NCBI RefSeq assembly: GCF_014641555.1 | Contig: NZ_BMHY01000003.1 | Span: 99,061 to 163,060 of the forward strand | Source of the DNA: Paenibacillus radicis (ex Gao et al. 2016) | Lineage (GTDB): Bacteria > Bacillota > Bacilli > Paenibacillales > Paenibacillaceae | Direction of reading: 5' to 3' | DNA length: 64,000 nucleotides | Shown: one piece after another, positions 49,528 through 59,338 of the stretch | Layout of the letters: every line of letters begins with the position of its first letter | Numbering within the stretch: position 1 is the stretch's first letter | Made by a program: the position numbers and the translations under genes | Notes under the pieces: generated by a model | Seen by the model: the letters and a program-made list of their open reading frames with translations, nothing else | Databases searched by the model: none | What the model was told of the DNA's origin: nothing

Positions 49528-51038
49528 CCTTGGCTCGCCTCCGTATCTGCACTCGCATCCACACTCGCAGCATTGGCAGCATGCTCCACTAGAAAACAAC
49601 GCTCCGCATAATCCGCCAGCAGCCGTGCCCCGTAGCCGGTTGCGCCGACGCCGGAATAGCCGACATCCGATTTATACTGAACGGTGCCCGCCATATCGAT
49701 ATGAACCCAATCCATCGAAGGCGCAACGAAGCGCCGGATGAACAGCGCAGCCGTAATAGCGCCGGCCAGCGTGCCAGTACCAACATTGCGCAGATCGGCA
49801 TAGTCGCTGCGAAGCTCTGATTCGTATTCGTCCATCAGAGGCATCGGCCATAGCCGCTCCCCGTTCCCTTCTCCTACCGCAACAAGCCCCTGTGTCATCT
49901 CTTCATCGCCCCAAATCCCGGCGATACCAAGCCCCAAGGCTGCGCCAACATTGCCGGTCAGCGTTGCGATATCGATGACTTTAGCGGCTCCAAGATTCGC
50001 GGCGTGCAATAGCGCATCCGCAATAACGAGACGGCCTTCGCCGTCGGTATTGGCCACCTGAACGGTCAAGCCATTCGGATACCGAATGACTGACGACGGC
50101 AGCATTGCCTCCATACCCGGCAAGTTATCGACGACAGCAATTAGCGCAGTCACGTTTACGGCCGCGCCCGTTCTCGCCAAAATATCCATAGCGCCAACAA
50201 CTGCAGCCGCTCCGCCCATGTCCATTCTGGCATCGCTGATGTCTCTTCCCGTCTTGACGTTCATGCCGCCCATATCGAACGTTACGCCTTTACCGATAAG
50301 CGCCAGCATAGGCTCTCCGGGCGCCCCTTCATAAGCCAGCTCAATGAGTGCAGGCTCATGCACGCTTCCCGCTCCTACTGCAAGGAGACCGTTCATCTGA
50401 CGGTCCACAAGCTCTTGCCCTTGATAGACATGCAGCTTAACCGGCAAATCTGCGAAATGCCGCTGCACGACTTCAACGAAAGCTTCCGGGTGAAGGCCGT
50501 CCGGCGTCTCATTCACGAGATCACGCGTCAGCATCGTCGCTTCGGCCCGAATGCGAGCCGCGGCTATAGCCGCTTCGCACTCCGCCACAGATACGTCTGC
50601 TGTTGCTTCCTTACCCGGCGCAAGATAGAAATCAACCGTTCGATCTGATGCGGTCAGCCCTCTATATTTGTCATAGCGGTATAGACCAAGCAGCCAGCCC
50701 TCCGTCCAAGCTTGCAGACAAACCGAGACGCCGGCCTTAAACGCTCTCGAAGCCTCAGCCAGCGCTGCGATATCCAGTTCGCCGCTAGAGCGTCCTTCCT
50801 TGCGCAGCGCCCTTGCCGCATAACCGCCGGCCCGGCGAAGCTTTTCCAGACTCAATTCGTCCGCCAAGCCCATACCAAGCACGAGCACATCCGTTTCCTG
50901 ATTCGTCCTAGCATAGAACCATGTAACCGTACCGGCTTCCCGGCGGTTGTCCGGCAGTTCATATTTAAATGGCTGGCCGGCATAAGCCAGCATGATCTGA
51001 ATCTTGGAACCGGCAGCCGATTCTATTCGAATATTCAT
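49524..51038 (-). CDS. M17-family leucyl aminopeptidase
   Basis: A 504-residue peptidase with an N-terminal regulatory-type domain (about 1-165) and a C-terminal catalytic domain. Metal and catalytic residues are in GKGVTFDMGGMNVKTG (Lys, Asp), DARMDMGGAA (Asp) and NTDGEGRL (Asp, Glu, Arg). The last motif is NTDAEGRL in nearly all M17 enzymes, so Ala to Gly is a mild variant. It removes N-terminal residues from peptides in the cytosol. Its place directly after the Dpp transporter genes means imported peptides are its likely substrate. Confidence 0.9.
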   Translation of the reverse strand: MNIRIESAAGSKIQIMLAYAGQPFKYELPDNRREAGTVTWFYARTNQETDVLVLGMGLADELSLEKLRRAGGYAARALRKEGRSSGELDIAALAEASRAFKAGVSVCLQAWTEGWLLGLYRYDKYRGLTASDRTVDFYLAPGKEATADVSVAECEAAIAAARIRAEATMLTRDLVNETPDGLHPEAFVEVVQRHFADLPVKLHVYQGQELVDRQMNGLLAVGAGSVHEPALIELAYEGAPGEPMLALIGKGVTFDMGGMNVKTGRDISDARMDMGGAAAVVGAMDILARTGAAVNVTALIAVVDNLPGMEAMLPSSVIRYPNGLTVQVANTDGEGRLVIADALLHAANLGAAKVIDIATLTGNVGAALGLGIAGIWGDEEMTQGLVAVGEGNGERLWPMPLMDEYESELRSDYADLRNVGTGTLAGAITAALFIRRFVAPSMDWVHIDMAGTVQYKSDVGYSGVGATGYGARLLADYAERCFLVEHAANAASVDASADTEASQG

Positions 51039-51085
51039 CGTTATCCCTTCTTCGCCTGAAGTTCAACCTCGATCTTATGCTTCGT

Positions 51086-52072
51086 TTAGTTCTTCGACAT
51101 AACTTCCTCGTCATAGAGATGGCAAGCGACCTGACGGCCCGGCTCCACTTCTTGGAACACTGGAACCTTCGTCTTGCAGACTTCCATACAAGCCGGGCAG
51201 CGCGTATGAAAACGGCAGCCGGATGGCGGATCGACGGGACTTGGCAGATCGCCCTTCAGTATAATTCGCTCCCTTGCCATGCTTGGATCGGGAACGGGAA
51301 CGGATGAGAGCAGCGCTTGTGTGTATGGATGCAGCGGACGCTCATACAGTTCATCCTTAGGCGCCGTTTCCACGAGCGAGCCCAAATACATAACCCCGAT
51401 GCGGTCGCTAATATGCTCGACAACGCTAAGATCATGCGAGATAAAGAGGTACGTAAGACCGTATTGCTCCTGCAAATCTTGCAATAGATTCAGAACCTGG
51501 GATTGAATCGATACATCCAGCGCGGATACCGGTTCGTCAGCTACGATCAGGCTCGGACGAACGGACAATGCGCGAGCAATACCGATCCGCTGGCGTTGTC
51601 CGCCGCTGAATTCATGCGCATACCGCTCGGCGTGAAAGCTGTTCAGACCGACCACTTCGAGCAGTTCGGAAGCAAGTTTATCCCGCTCTCCTTGGCTGAG
51701 CTTCGTATGAATCAGCAGCGGTTCCGCTACCAGATCCTTTACCTTCATCCGTGGATTAAGGGACGCATACGGGTCCTGGAACACCATTTGCATTTCCTTG
51801 CGGATGGGACGCATTTGATTATCATTCAATTGCGTAATATTTTGCCCGTTGAACCAAACCTCGCCTTGATTGGGAGTCAGCAGTCTCGTAACGAGACGGC
51901 CAGTGGTCGACTTGCCGCAGCCGCTTTCGCCCACAAGGCTGAACGTCTCGCCTTTGCCGATGGAGAACGAAATATTGTTGACCGCCTGCAAGTATTTGTT
52001 GTTGCCAAACCAGCCTTTATTGACGAGAAACGACTTTTGCAGCCCTTTTACTTCGATAAGCGGCGTGCTCAT
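51086..52072 (-). CDS. Dipeptide/oligopeptide ABC transporter ATP-binding protein (DppF/OppF type)
   Basis: The 328-residue ATPase has Walker [10 protein letters not shown], signature FSGGQRQR, Walker [13 protein letters not shown] and the C-terminal OppF Cys-rich extension ([21 protein letters not shown]), a probable iron-sulfur or metal site. The C-terminal RxxCHLYDEE matches the family. Its start overlaps the stop of the DppD-type gene by 4 bases. It forms the ATPase heterodimer with that protein. Confidence 0.93.
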   Translation of the reverse strand: MSTPLIEVKGLQKSFLVNKGWFGNNKYLQAVNNISFSIGKGETFSLVGESGCGKSTTGRLVTRLLTPNQGEVWFNGQNITQLNDNQMRPIRKEMQMVFQDPYASLNPRMKVKDLVAEPLLIHTKLSQGERDKLASELLEVVGLNSFHAERYAHEFSGGQRQRIGIARALSVRPSLIVADEPVSALDVSIQSQVLNLLQDLQEQYGLTYLFISHDLSVVEHISDRIGVMYLGSLVETAPKDELYERPLHPYTQALLSSVPVPDPSMARERIILKGDLPSPVDPPSGCRFHTRCPACMEVCKTKVPVFQEVEPGRQVACHLYDEEVMSKN

Positions 52073-53070
52073 GCGCCGGTCCCCCCTTTCAATTCCGTCT
52101 CCTGCGTCAGCCAGCAGCGGCTTTTGCGAGTGCTGTCGCCAGATGCAGCGAGCAGCTCCGGCTCAGCAGTCAGACATTGCGGCATCACATGCGGACAGCG
52201 AGGCGCGAATTTGCAGCCTGCCGGCATACGGGACAGATCCGGTACATTGCCTGGAATCGACTCCAGCCGCCGTACTTTCTGACGAAGCTTCGGTACCGAG
52301 CGGATCAAGCCTTGCGTATACGGATGCTGCGGGTTTTCGAACAGCTCCTTCACCGGAGCTTCTTCCACTACTCGTCCCGCATACATGACAACTACACGGT
52401 CGCACATTTCGGCCACGACCCCGAGATCATGCGTAATGAGCAGCATGCCCATGCTTCTCTCTTCCTTCAACCGCTTCATCAGGTCCAATATTTGCGCTTG
52501 AATCGTAACGTCCAGCGCCGTCGTCGGCTCGTCAGCGATCAGCAGCTGCGGATGGCAGGACATCGCCATCGCTATCATGACACGTTGTCTCATTCCTCCG
52601 GACAGTTGATGGGGGTAGTCATTCATAACCCCTTCTGCCCGCGGAATGCCTACCAGTTGCAGCATATGAATCGCATGCTCGCGTGCCTTCGATTTGTTAT
52701 AGCCCAAATGCAGGCGGATCGGTTCTTCCAGTTGCTTGCCGATTCGCAGCACCGGGTTCAGCGAGGTCATCGGCTCCTGGAAGATCATCGCCAGATCCTT
52801 GCCGCGCACGCTGCGCATTTCCTTATCAGACAGACGCAGCAAATCTTTGCCTTTAAATTTCACGCTGCCTCCGGCATTCCTGCCCGGGGTTCCTTTCAGC
52901 AGCCTCATAATCGACAGGGACGTTACGCTTTTGCCGCAGCCGGATTCTCCGACGAGGCCAAGCACTTCCCCGCTGTTTATATGAAAATCCAATCCGGCGA
53001 CGGCCATTACATTGCCGCCATCCCGCTTGAATTCCGTTTTCAGCCCTTCTACTTCCAGCAATTTATCCAT
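52069..53070 (-). CDS. Dipeptide/oligopeptide ABC transporter ATP-binding protein (DppD/OppD type)
   Basis: The 333-residue ATPase has Walker [10 protein letters not shown], signature LSGGMRQR, Walker [13 protein letters not shown] and the OppD C-terminal region ([19 protein letters not shown]). The Ser or Thr after the Walker A Lys keeps the family form. It is the partner of the DppF-type subunit and powers peptide import. Spacing to DppC is 16 bp. Confidence 0.93.
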   Translation of the reverse strand: MDKLLEVEGLKTEFKRDGGNVMAVAGLDFHINSGEVLGLVGESGCGKSVTSLSIMRLLKGTPGRNAGGSVKFKGKDLLRLSDKEMRSVRGKDLAMIFQEPMTSLNPVLRIGKQLEEPIRLHLGYNKSKAREHAIHMLQLVGIPRAEGVMNDYPHQLSGGMRQRVMIAMAMSCHPQLLIADEPTTALDVTIQAQILDLMKRLKEERSMGMLLITHDLGVVAEMCDRVVVMYAGRVVEEAPVKELFENPQHPYTQGLIRSVPKLRQKVRRLESIPGNVPDLSRMPAGCKFAPRCPHVMPQCLTAEPELLAASGDSTRKSRCWLTQETELKGGTGA

Positions 53071-53086
53071 CGCGGCCTGTCCCCCT

Positions 53087-54001
53087 TTAGTTTTTCATTT
53101 TGGGATCAAGAGCGTCCTGCAGTCCGTCTCCGACCAGATTAAAAGCAAGCACCGTAAGAAATATAATTAAACCCGGGAAATAAACGACATGCGGAGCAAT
53201 GCTCAAGTAGTCACGCCCCATGCTTAGCATAGCGCCCCAATCCGGCTCCGTCGGCTTTGCGCCCATGCCCAGAAAGCTCAGGGACGATGCGGCCAGAATA
53301 GCTCCGCCAATCTTCATCGTAACGTTGACGATAACGCTCGGGAGCGTCTCGGGGAAAATATGACGCCAAATAATTCTTCTGTCCTTCGCGCCCATCGACC
53401 GTGCAGCTTCTACGAATAACGTTTCTTTGGCCGATAGTGTAACGCTTCGGATCATCCGCGCAAAGGACGGGATGCCGAATACCGCTACTGCGATAACGAC
53501 GTTGGTCAAGCCCGGACCGAGGATCGCCACGATACCGATAGCGAGCAAAATATCAGGAAACGAGAACAGCACATCGCTGCTTCGCATAATAAGCCGGTCC
53601 AGCCATTTGCCGTAAAAGCCGCTAAGCAGACCAAGGATGGTACCAAAGAAGGCGGCGATAAATACAGCGCTCAGACTAACAGCAAGCGAGAGACGCGTGC
53701 CCTCAATCAGCCGGCTCAGTATATCACGGCCATATTCATCCGTTCCCGCCCAATGCTTGAGCGAAGGCCCGGACAGCATCGAATCATAGTCTGGCGCGTC
53801 TGGATCATATGGCGTCAAGTACGGGCCGAATATAGCGACCAGCAGCAGTAGAATAATAAAAATCCCAGCAACGAGCGAAAGCTTCTGCTTGCTGAATTTG
53901 CGAATAAACTCAGCCATTGCGCTTTTGCGCTTCGCAGGTGCAGCCTCCTGTCCGGAGCCTCCGGATGAGCGATGTTCTGCAGTTGTCGATTGTTGACTCA
54001 T
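53087..54001 (-). CDS. Dipeptide/oligopeptide ABC transporter permease (DppC type)
   Basis: The 304-residue permease has a cytosolic N-terminal tail rich in Ser, Gly and Lys, then six membrane helices. It carries the coupling motif [21 protein letters not shown] and the C-terminal [14 protein letters not shown] of DppC/OppC. It forms the channel with the DppB-type subunit, 17 bp upstream. Confidence 0.93.
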   Translation of the reverse strand: MSQQSTTAEHRSSGGSGQEAAPAKRKSAMAEFIRKFSKQKLSLVAGIFIILLLLVAIFGPYLTPYDPDAPDYDSMLSGPSLKHWAGTDEYGRDILSRLIEGTRLSLAVSLSAVFIAAFFGTILGLLSGFYGKWLDRLIMRSSDVLFSFPDILLAIGIVAILGPGLTNVVIAVAVFGIPSFARMIRSVTLSAKETLFVEAARSMGAKDRRIIWRHIFPETLPSVIVNVTMKIGGAILAASSLSFLGMGAKPTEPDWGAMLSMGRDYLSIAPHVVYFPGLIIFLTVLAFNLVGDGLQDALDPKMKN

Positions 54002-54018
54002 CTGTGATTCTCCTTCCT

Positions 54019-54945
54019 CTAGTTCGAATCGAATCTGATCTTCGGATTCAGTACGCCGTACAGCAGATCGACGACCAGATTAATCAGGATAAACTCGGTA
54101 GCGAACAACAGCAGCTCCGCTTGAATAACGGTGTAATCGCGGAAGGCGATGGAGTCGACGAGCAGCCGTCCGAGGCCCGGAATACTAAACACCGTCTCTA
54201 CCATGACGGAACCGCCAAGCAGGAAGCCAAATTGCAGACCCGCTACTGTCACGACTTGAATGAGTGAGTTGCGCAGCGCATGACGTCCAACAACAACGAA
54301 TTCATGCAGCCCTTTTGCCCGGCCCGTACGAATATAATCCTCGCGCATCGATTCCAGCATCGACGTTCTGGAGAATCGCGCAAGCATCGACATAATACCC
54401 GCTCCAAGCGTTAAGGACGGAAGTACATAACTGGACCAGGAATCGACGCCACCGGTCGGAAACCAGCCAAGCTGTACGGAGAAAACTTGAATAAGGACAA
54501 GACCGAGCCAGAAGCCCGGAACCGAAATACCGGATATTGCGGTAATCATCCCAACGTGATCCGGCCATTTATTGCGCTTGACCGCCGAAATGATCCCGAT
54601 CAACACGCCGATGATAACTGCCCACACCATGCTGAATATCGTCAGCCAGATCGTCGGCATGAAACGGCTCGCCAGCATTTCGCTGACCGGCAATCCCGAG
54701 CGTATCGAGTTGCCAAGATCGCCTTTGAACAAGTTACCCATATAATCGATATATTGTCTCCATAGCGGATCATTGAGGCCCAGCTGTTCACGGATGCCGT
54801 TGATCTCTTCTAGCGTGGCGTCCTTGCCGGCAACTAGCCTGGCCGGATCGCCTGGAATAAGGTGAATGAACATAAATACGAGCACCGATACGACGAAGAG
54901 GAGCGGTATCACTCCCAGCAATCGTTGCAGAGCATATCTTCCCAA
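54019..54945 (-). CDS. Dipeptide/oligopeptide ABC transporter permease (DppB type)
   Basis: The 308-residue permease begins [35 protein letters not shown], the hallmark of DppB/OppB. It has the coupling motif [23 protein letters not shown] and ends [13 protein letters not shown]. It heads the four-gene transporter block and is separated from the binding-protein gene by a terminator-like hairpin, which would lower its expression relative to the binding protein. Confidence 0.93.
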   Translation of the reverse strand: MGRYALQRLLGVIPLLFVVSVLVFMFIHLIPGDPARLVAGKDATLEEINGIREQLGLNDPLWRQYIDYMGNLFKGDLGNSIRSGLPVSEMLASRFMPTIWLTIFSMVWAVIIGVLIGIISAVKRNKWPDHVGMITAISGISVPGFWLGLVLIQVFSVQLGWFPTGGVDSWSSYVLPSLTLGAGIMSMLARFSRTSMLESMREDYIRTGRAKGLHEFVVVGRHALRNSLIQVVTVAGLQFGFLLGGSVMVETVFSIPGLGRLLVDSIAFRDYTVIQAELLLFATEFILINLVVDLLYGVLNPKIRFDSN

Positions 54946-54962
54946 GCTGGAAACCTCCTTAG

Positions 54963-55014
54963 AAAAAAAAGAGAGGCCGCTTCAATAAACCCATGCTGAA
55001 GCAGCCCCTCTCTC
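54963..55014 (-). terminator. Partial terminator between the binding-protein gene and the permease genes
   Basis: On the minus strand GAGAGGGGCTGCTTCA pairs with TGAAGCGGCCTCTC and T9 follows. It lies inside the operon, after the dppA-type gene and 18 bp before the dppB-type start. Its probable effect is to make more binding protein than membrane components. Confidence 0.82.
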
Positions 55015-55050
55015 TTATTATTGCTTCCTATTATTCGTGGTCTTGTTGAG

Positions 55051-56658
55051 TTATTGCTTCACTTCTGCTTCACGAACATTGACGGAACCATCCGGATAGA
55101 CTTTTACGCCTTCCAGATACGAGCGTTTGCCCGAGATCACTTGGTCAACGCCCAGGAATGCCCATGGTGCGTCATTCCAGATTTGTTTTTGGATATCGGC
55201 ATAGATCGATTTCGCATTGTTGGCGTCAATCGATTTATTCGCTTCCGCAATCCATTTATCAACGTTATCGTTTTTGTAGTACGCAGTGTTCGATCCTGCA
55301 GGAGGGAACATTTCGCTGCTGAACAAGCCTCTTGTAGCGCCGTCCGCATCACCGGAAGACGGCGACCAGCTTACGAACCACATTTGAATTTTTGCTTCTT
55401 CCGGCGTTTTAGCCGAGTTGATTTGATCGGAAAGCGTAGCGCCCTCCATCGATTTCACATCAAGCTTGATGCCTGCAAGCGCCAGCTGTTGTGCCAGGAA
55501 CTGCATGCCTTTCATCGTCTCGGAGTCGTTCTCGCCCCAGATTTCAGCAGAGAAGCCTTCTGGATAGCCCGCTTCCTTCAGCAATTGCTTCGCTTTTTCC
55601 AAGTCATAGCCGTAGCCTTCTTGCTTGGAGTAATATTGTGTTTTCGAGGACATGCTGGAATCAAGCGCCGAGCCCAGTCCCGATTTTACAACTTTAATGA
55701 AAGCATCTTTATCAATTGCGTAGTTGATTGCTTGACGAACCTTCACGTCGTCGAACGGTTTTTTCATCGTATTCAGTGTTACATAACGCACGATTGTGGA
55801 GTCCGTTTTGTCGATCACGATGTTTTTGTCGGTTTCGAGCAGGTTAACTTGCTCAGTTGGCATCGGATAGATGAAGTCCGCTTCGCCTGTTTTCAGCATC
55901 GCAGTACGTGAACCGTTTTCTGGTACCGGTTTGAACGTTACGCTGTCGACTTTAGGAAGACCAGCTTGCCAGTAGTCAGCGTTTTTCTCAACAACGAGGC
56001 GGTCGCCTTCAACCCATTCTTTGAATTTGAAAGGACCTGTACCCACTGGGTTTTGACCGATTTTTTCACCGTATTTCTCAAGAGCAGCCGGGCTGATCAT
56101 CAGGCCCATAGCCAGCTTGTTCAGGAATGCGTTGTATGGCTCGCTTAGTGTAATAACAACCGTATTTGCATCAGGTGTTTCTACCGTAGCTACTTTTGCA
56201 AAGCTTTTACGCATTCTCAGGTTGTTTTTCTCATCCTGGATACGTGCAATATTGATTTTTACAGCTTCGGAGTTGAAATCCGTACCATCATGGAATTTCA
56301 CGCCTTGCTTCAATTTAATCGTGTAGACCAGACCATCGTCGCTGATCGAGTAGCTTTCTGCCAGAACCGGCTTCAAGCTCATATTCTCATCAAAGCCCAT
56401 CAGGCCTTCGTACATGGATCTTGCACCGGAAATCGAGTTTGTGTCGCCTGCATTGTGGGGATCAAGTGTAATAAAGTTCGCATTCAGCCCGACAACTACG
56501 TTGTTGCCGTTTTTCGAGCCAGCTGCCGGTTTTGTGCCTTTGCCGTCTGTTCCTGCATTTGCTCCTCCGTTGTTATTGCCCGATCCGCAGCCCGCGGCTA
56601 CTACAGCAACAATTACAAGAAGCATTAACATGGACCATGCTTTTCCTTTGAATTTCAT
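55051..56658 (-). CDS. Peptide ABC transporter substrate-binding lipoprotein (DppA/OppA type)
   Basis: A 535-residue class II (cluster C) binding protein. The signal peptide MKFKGKAWSMLMLLVIVAVV ends at the lipobox VAAGCGSG. A Gly/Asn-rich linker follows, then VVVGLNANFITLDPHNAGD, the usual opening of DppA/OppA. SYSISDDGLVYTIKLKQGVKFHDGTDF is a family signature. It captures di- or oligopeptides, or murein peptides, outside the cell. The gene follows the asparaginase gene after 94 bp and has its own hairpin afterwards. Confidence 0.92.
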   Translation of the reverse strand: MKFKGKAWSMLMLLVIVAVVAAGCGSGNNNGGANAGTDGKGTKPAAGSKNGNNVVVGLNANFITLDPHNAGDTNSISGARSMYEGLMGFDENMSLKPVLAESYSISDDGLVYTIKLKQGVKFHDGTDFNSEAVKINIARIQDEKNNLRMRKSFAKVATVETPDANTVVITLSEPYNAFLNKLAMGLMISPAALEKYGEKIGQNPVGTGPFKFKEWVEGDRLVVEKNADYWQAGLPKVDSVTFKPVPENGSRTAMLKTGEADFIYPMPTEQVNLLETDKNIVIDKTDSTIVRYVTLNTMKKPFDDVKVRQAINYAIDKDAFIKVVKSGLGSALDSSMSSKTQYYSKQEGYGYDLEKAKQLLKEAGYPEGFSAEIWGENDSETMKGMQFLAQQLALAGIKLDVKSMEGATLSDQINSAKTPEEAKIQMWFVSWSPSSGDADGATRGLFSSEMFPPAGSNTAYYKNDNVDKWIAEANKSIDANNAKSIYADIQKQIWNDAPWAFLGVDQVISGKRSYLEGVKVYPDGSVNVREAEVKQ

Positions 56659-56752
56659 TCTGCCACACTCCCTATGCTAGTATTGTGTATCTATTAGAAT
56701 CACTTCATTCCGGCACCTTGAGGCTTTCCGTCACAAAGAATATTCTCTTGCC

Positions 56753-57757
56753 TTAGAGCGAGAAGACCGGCTTGCGTTCGCCGACTACCGTTCCCCCGTC
56801 ATTCACGATGATGTTAGGTACGAGTTCATACAAACGGTCGATCGTCGAACGGTCGCTGTAACCAAGCTTTTCTAGAATCGTTGCGATAATGCACGGCCAT
56901 ACTTGCTCGGAGCCGTCGGATACCTTCAGGGAAATACCCAGTCTTTCCTTGCGGAGACCGATGCCATAAACCCCTTTCGCCCCGCCTTTCGCGCTAAGGT
57001 TGCTGTCTTTCAGCAGCGCGGAGCAGACAAATTTCGTATCGGCGATCATGTCGGGATTCTCATTCATCAGCTTCGCAATTCGAGCAGCAGCCGCTCTAGT
57101 ATCGGCATCTGCAATCAAATCCGGGCAGGCAAGCTTCAAGTACACCAGCGCAATCTTATGAAGCGGAAGCGCATGAACCGGGAGACCGCAGCCATCAATT
57201 CCAACTGGAATAGACGACGCTGGCACCTCAGCCAGGTAAGCAAGCGACTCTATAATTTCCTGCTGCACCGGATGATCCAGCTCATAGTAGGTTTCCGCGT
57301 TCCAGCCCATGTGCTTGCTTAGACCGATCAAGCCTAGATGTTTGCCTGAGCAGTTATGGAACAGTCTGCGCGGAGCTTCATGGTTCTGATGCCGTTCCGC
57401 CTTCGCCTGCTCGTTGAGCGGGTAAGTCGAGCAGCAATGAAGCGTGCTCTCGGACACATCCATTTTGTTCAAAATCGATTCAAGCGCATCGATATGGAAA
57501 GACTCGCCGCGATGCGAAGCTGCGAACAACGAGGCTTCCTTGCCCGTCAAGCCATACACCTCGTCGATTTGCCGCTTCATGCCCGGCAGCGCTTGGAAAG
57601 GCTTAGCGGCTGAGCGAAGAAAGGTCATATGCTCCGGATTTCCTGTTTGATAAATGATCTTCCCGGTCTCGTCCACAACCGTTACTGCTCCATAATGGAC
57701 GTTCTCGAGAACGCCGCCCCGATATTCCTCAACCAATGGCACAAAGCTGCTGCTCAT
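56753..57757 (-). CDS. Asparaginase (Asparaginase_II / thermolabile type family)
   Basis: The 334-residue protein belongs to the Pfam Asparaginase_II group, not to AnsA/AnsB. It contains VEEYRGGVLENVHYGAVTVVD, RSAAKPFQALPG, ASHRGESFHIDALESIL, NCSGKHLGLI and IDGCGLPVHALPL. The SAAKP and NCSGKH motifs are its conserved core, related to the beta-lactamase-like Ser/Lys fold. It would hydrolyse Asn or an Asn-like amide to aspartate and ammonia. It sits between the ROK repressor and the peptide-binding protein genes, which hints at use of Asn-linked peptides. Confidence 0.87.
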   Translation of the reverse strand: MSSSFVPLVEEYRGGVLENVHYGAVTVVDETGKIIYQTGNPEHMTFLRSAAKPFQALPGMKRQIDEVYGLTGKEASLFAASHRGESFHIDALESILNKMDVSESTLHCCSTYPLNEQAKAERHQNHEAPRRLFHNCSGKHLGLIGLSKHMGWNAETYYELDHPVQQEIIESLAYLAEVPASSIPVGIDGCGLPVHALPLHKIALVYLKLACPDLIADADTRAAAARIAKLMNENPDMIADTKFVCSALLKDSNLSAKGGAKGVYGIGLRKERLGISLKVSDGSEQVWPCIIATILEKLGYSDRSTIDRLYELVPNIIVNDGGTVVGERKPVFSL

Positions 57758-57813
57758 GCTGTACTCCCCCTTAAGCTATATCGTTTATCTATCTTTCTAT
57801 CTGACTCTGACTG

Positions 57814-58968
57814 TTAATCCAATTTGAAAAATTGCGTCTGCGCCAGCAAGCCGGAGCCGATCATTACACCCGCTACGTTCAGTTCCGACCTTACGAAGCG
57901 GAAGGAATCCTGCAGCGGTTCCCATACAAAGCGTGACATGCAGCGCTCCTTGACTTCCTCATATAAGTCCGGAAATTTATCCGCCAGCTCACCGCTGAAG
58001 ATGACGCTGTCCGGGTTGTACATGCATACGACGTTATTGACTGTAATCGCCATATAAGTGAGTGCCCTGTCAATGAGATGAATCGCCCAGCGCTCACCCG
58101 TATCTCTTGCAGCGAACAGCTCCTCCACCGTCTGAATCGGTGCAATCTGATTGGCTTCCTGGAGCAGCGATGGAATCGTAATATAGCTTTGCAGGCAGCC
58201 AGCCTTGCCGCATTCACATAACGTACCATTCGGATCAACCGTTGTATGGCCAATCTCCCCGGCGCTGTTCATTTCACCGCGATAGATTTCACCTTCCACA
58301 ATAAGTGCCGAGCCGACGCCATTGCCAAAGCCCAGCAGTGCCGTCCGGCTGGAGCCGATCGCCGAGCCCTTCAACTGCTCCGCCAGCGCCTTAACCTTCA
58401 GCTCATTGTCGACATTGACCTTCAGGCCGGTCAGCTTCTCGAGCGATTCGCCGAGCTGTACGTTCTTCCAGCCCAGCTGGACGGAGAATACAACGACCCC
58501 ATTGTCATTGTTGACGATACCGGGAAGTCCCACACCAATACCGACGATTTGCTTGCGTTCGACGATGTTCCGATTCAGCATGCCGTTCAGTACATCAGCA
58601 ATTCGTTGCACGGTGACAGCTGGCGTTTCCTCCACAGTCCGGTCATGCCGTTCGCTGTGGACCAGATTGCCCTGCAGGTCGACAACGCCTACGCTTATTT
58701 CATGACGATCCAGCTCCACTCCAATCGTGATGACTGAAGCGTCCACCATGCCAAGCAGCGTCGACTTTCGGCCCAGGCCCTCGGACACTTGCTCCGACTC
58801 CAGAATATATCCCTGCTCCGTCAACTCTCCAACAATACGCCCTACTGTCGTAGGACTCATGCCGGTCTGCTTGGCGATCATCGCTCGTGAAATAGGATTA
58901 TGATTTTTTATCATTTCAAAAACGGTCAAACGGTTTTGCCGTTTAATGAAGTCCTGATCATGCTTCAT
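57814..58968 (-). CDS. ROK-family transcriptional repressor (NagC/XylR type)
   Basis: A 384-residue protein. The N-terminal MarR-like winged helix (FEMIKNHNPISRAMIAKQTGMSPTTVGRIVGELTEQGY) is joined to a ROK sugar-binding domain with the zinc motif CECGKAGCLQSY. Members repress sugar-use genes until a sugar or sugar phosphate binds. It is the first gene of the leftward operon and probably controls it and itself. The region upstream has a promoter at 59099-59128 and a cre-like AAGCGCTT core near 59174. The inducer is unknown; N-acetylglucosamine or a xylose-type sugar is possible. Confidence 0.9.
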   Translation of the reverse strand: MKHDQDFIKRQNRLTVFEMIKNHNPISRAMIAKQTGMSPTTVGRIVGELTEQGYILESEQVSEGLGRKSTLLGMVDASVITIGVELDRHEISVGVVDLQGNLVHSERHDRTVEETPAVTVQRIADVLNGMLNRNIVERKQIVGIGVGLPGIVNNDNGVVVFSVQLGWKNVQLGESLEKLTGLKVNVDNELKVKALAEQLKGSAIGSSRTALLGFGNGVGSALIVEGEIYRGEMNSAGEIGHTTVDPNGTLCECGKAGCLQSYITIPSLLQEANQIAPIQTVEELFAARDTGERWAIHLIDRALTYMAITVNNVVCMYNPDSVIFSGELADKFPDLYEEVKERCMSRFVWEPLQDSFRFVRSELNVAGVMIGSGLLAQTQFFKLD

Positions 58969-59098
58969 ACAATCATTCCCCTATTTAATTTCTTCATTGG
59001 ATTAATTGCCGTGAAAAAAGGCATGAAAATGATGTTTTATCTGGTAAATTGGGGTTAAATTTAAGGTTTTACTCTTTATATTCTCCAGTGATGTTATT

Positions 59099-59128
59099 AA
59101 TATAAAACATCCAATGGCCGTGTGTCAA
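59099..59128 (-). promoter_or_regulatory. Promoter of the ROK repressor gene and peptide-use operon
   Basis: On the minus strand TTGACA (59128-59123) and TATATT (59104-59099) are 18 bp apart. The spacer holds AATGGCCGTGTG on the plus strand (59113-59124), which recurs at 62125-62136. The rest of 58969-59282 is AT-rich and holds a cre-like core AGTAAGCGCTTCAT (59171-59184) but no gene. Confidence 0.6.
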
Positions 59129-59282
59129 CATATATAACATTTTTCGAGTTTGATATTTTTGGCCGCTCGAAGTAAGCGCTTCATATTCCAGTAAAAGCAT
59201 CGGATATAAAATATTACATCTAATTAGGCTTAACTCTTACATATATCTTACATAGAATCAGTCCAGTTAATATTTATATTGT

Positions 59283-59326
59283 AAAAAAGACCCGAAGCCG
59301 CTTCTCGCGAAGAGGCTTCGGGTCTC
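59283..59326 (-). terminator. Terminator of the ABC-F gene
   Basis: A very strong stem AGACCCGAAGCC / GGCTTCGGGTCT with inner CTTC/GAAG pairing and T6 on the minus strand, 13 bp past the stop at 59339. Confidence 0.92.
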
Positions 59327-59338
59327 GTATAGAGATCG

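Noticed and set aside
49528-49599. Cys-rich N-terminal extension of CutC
   Set aside because: It lies within the aminopeptidase coding region, and the ATG at 49527 has a good ribosome site and matches the family start.
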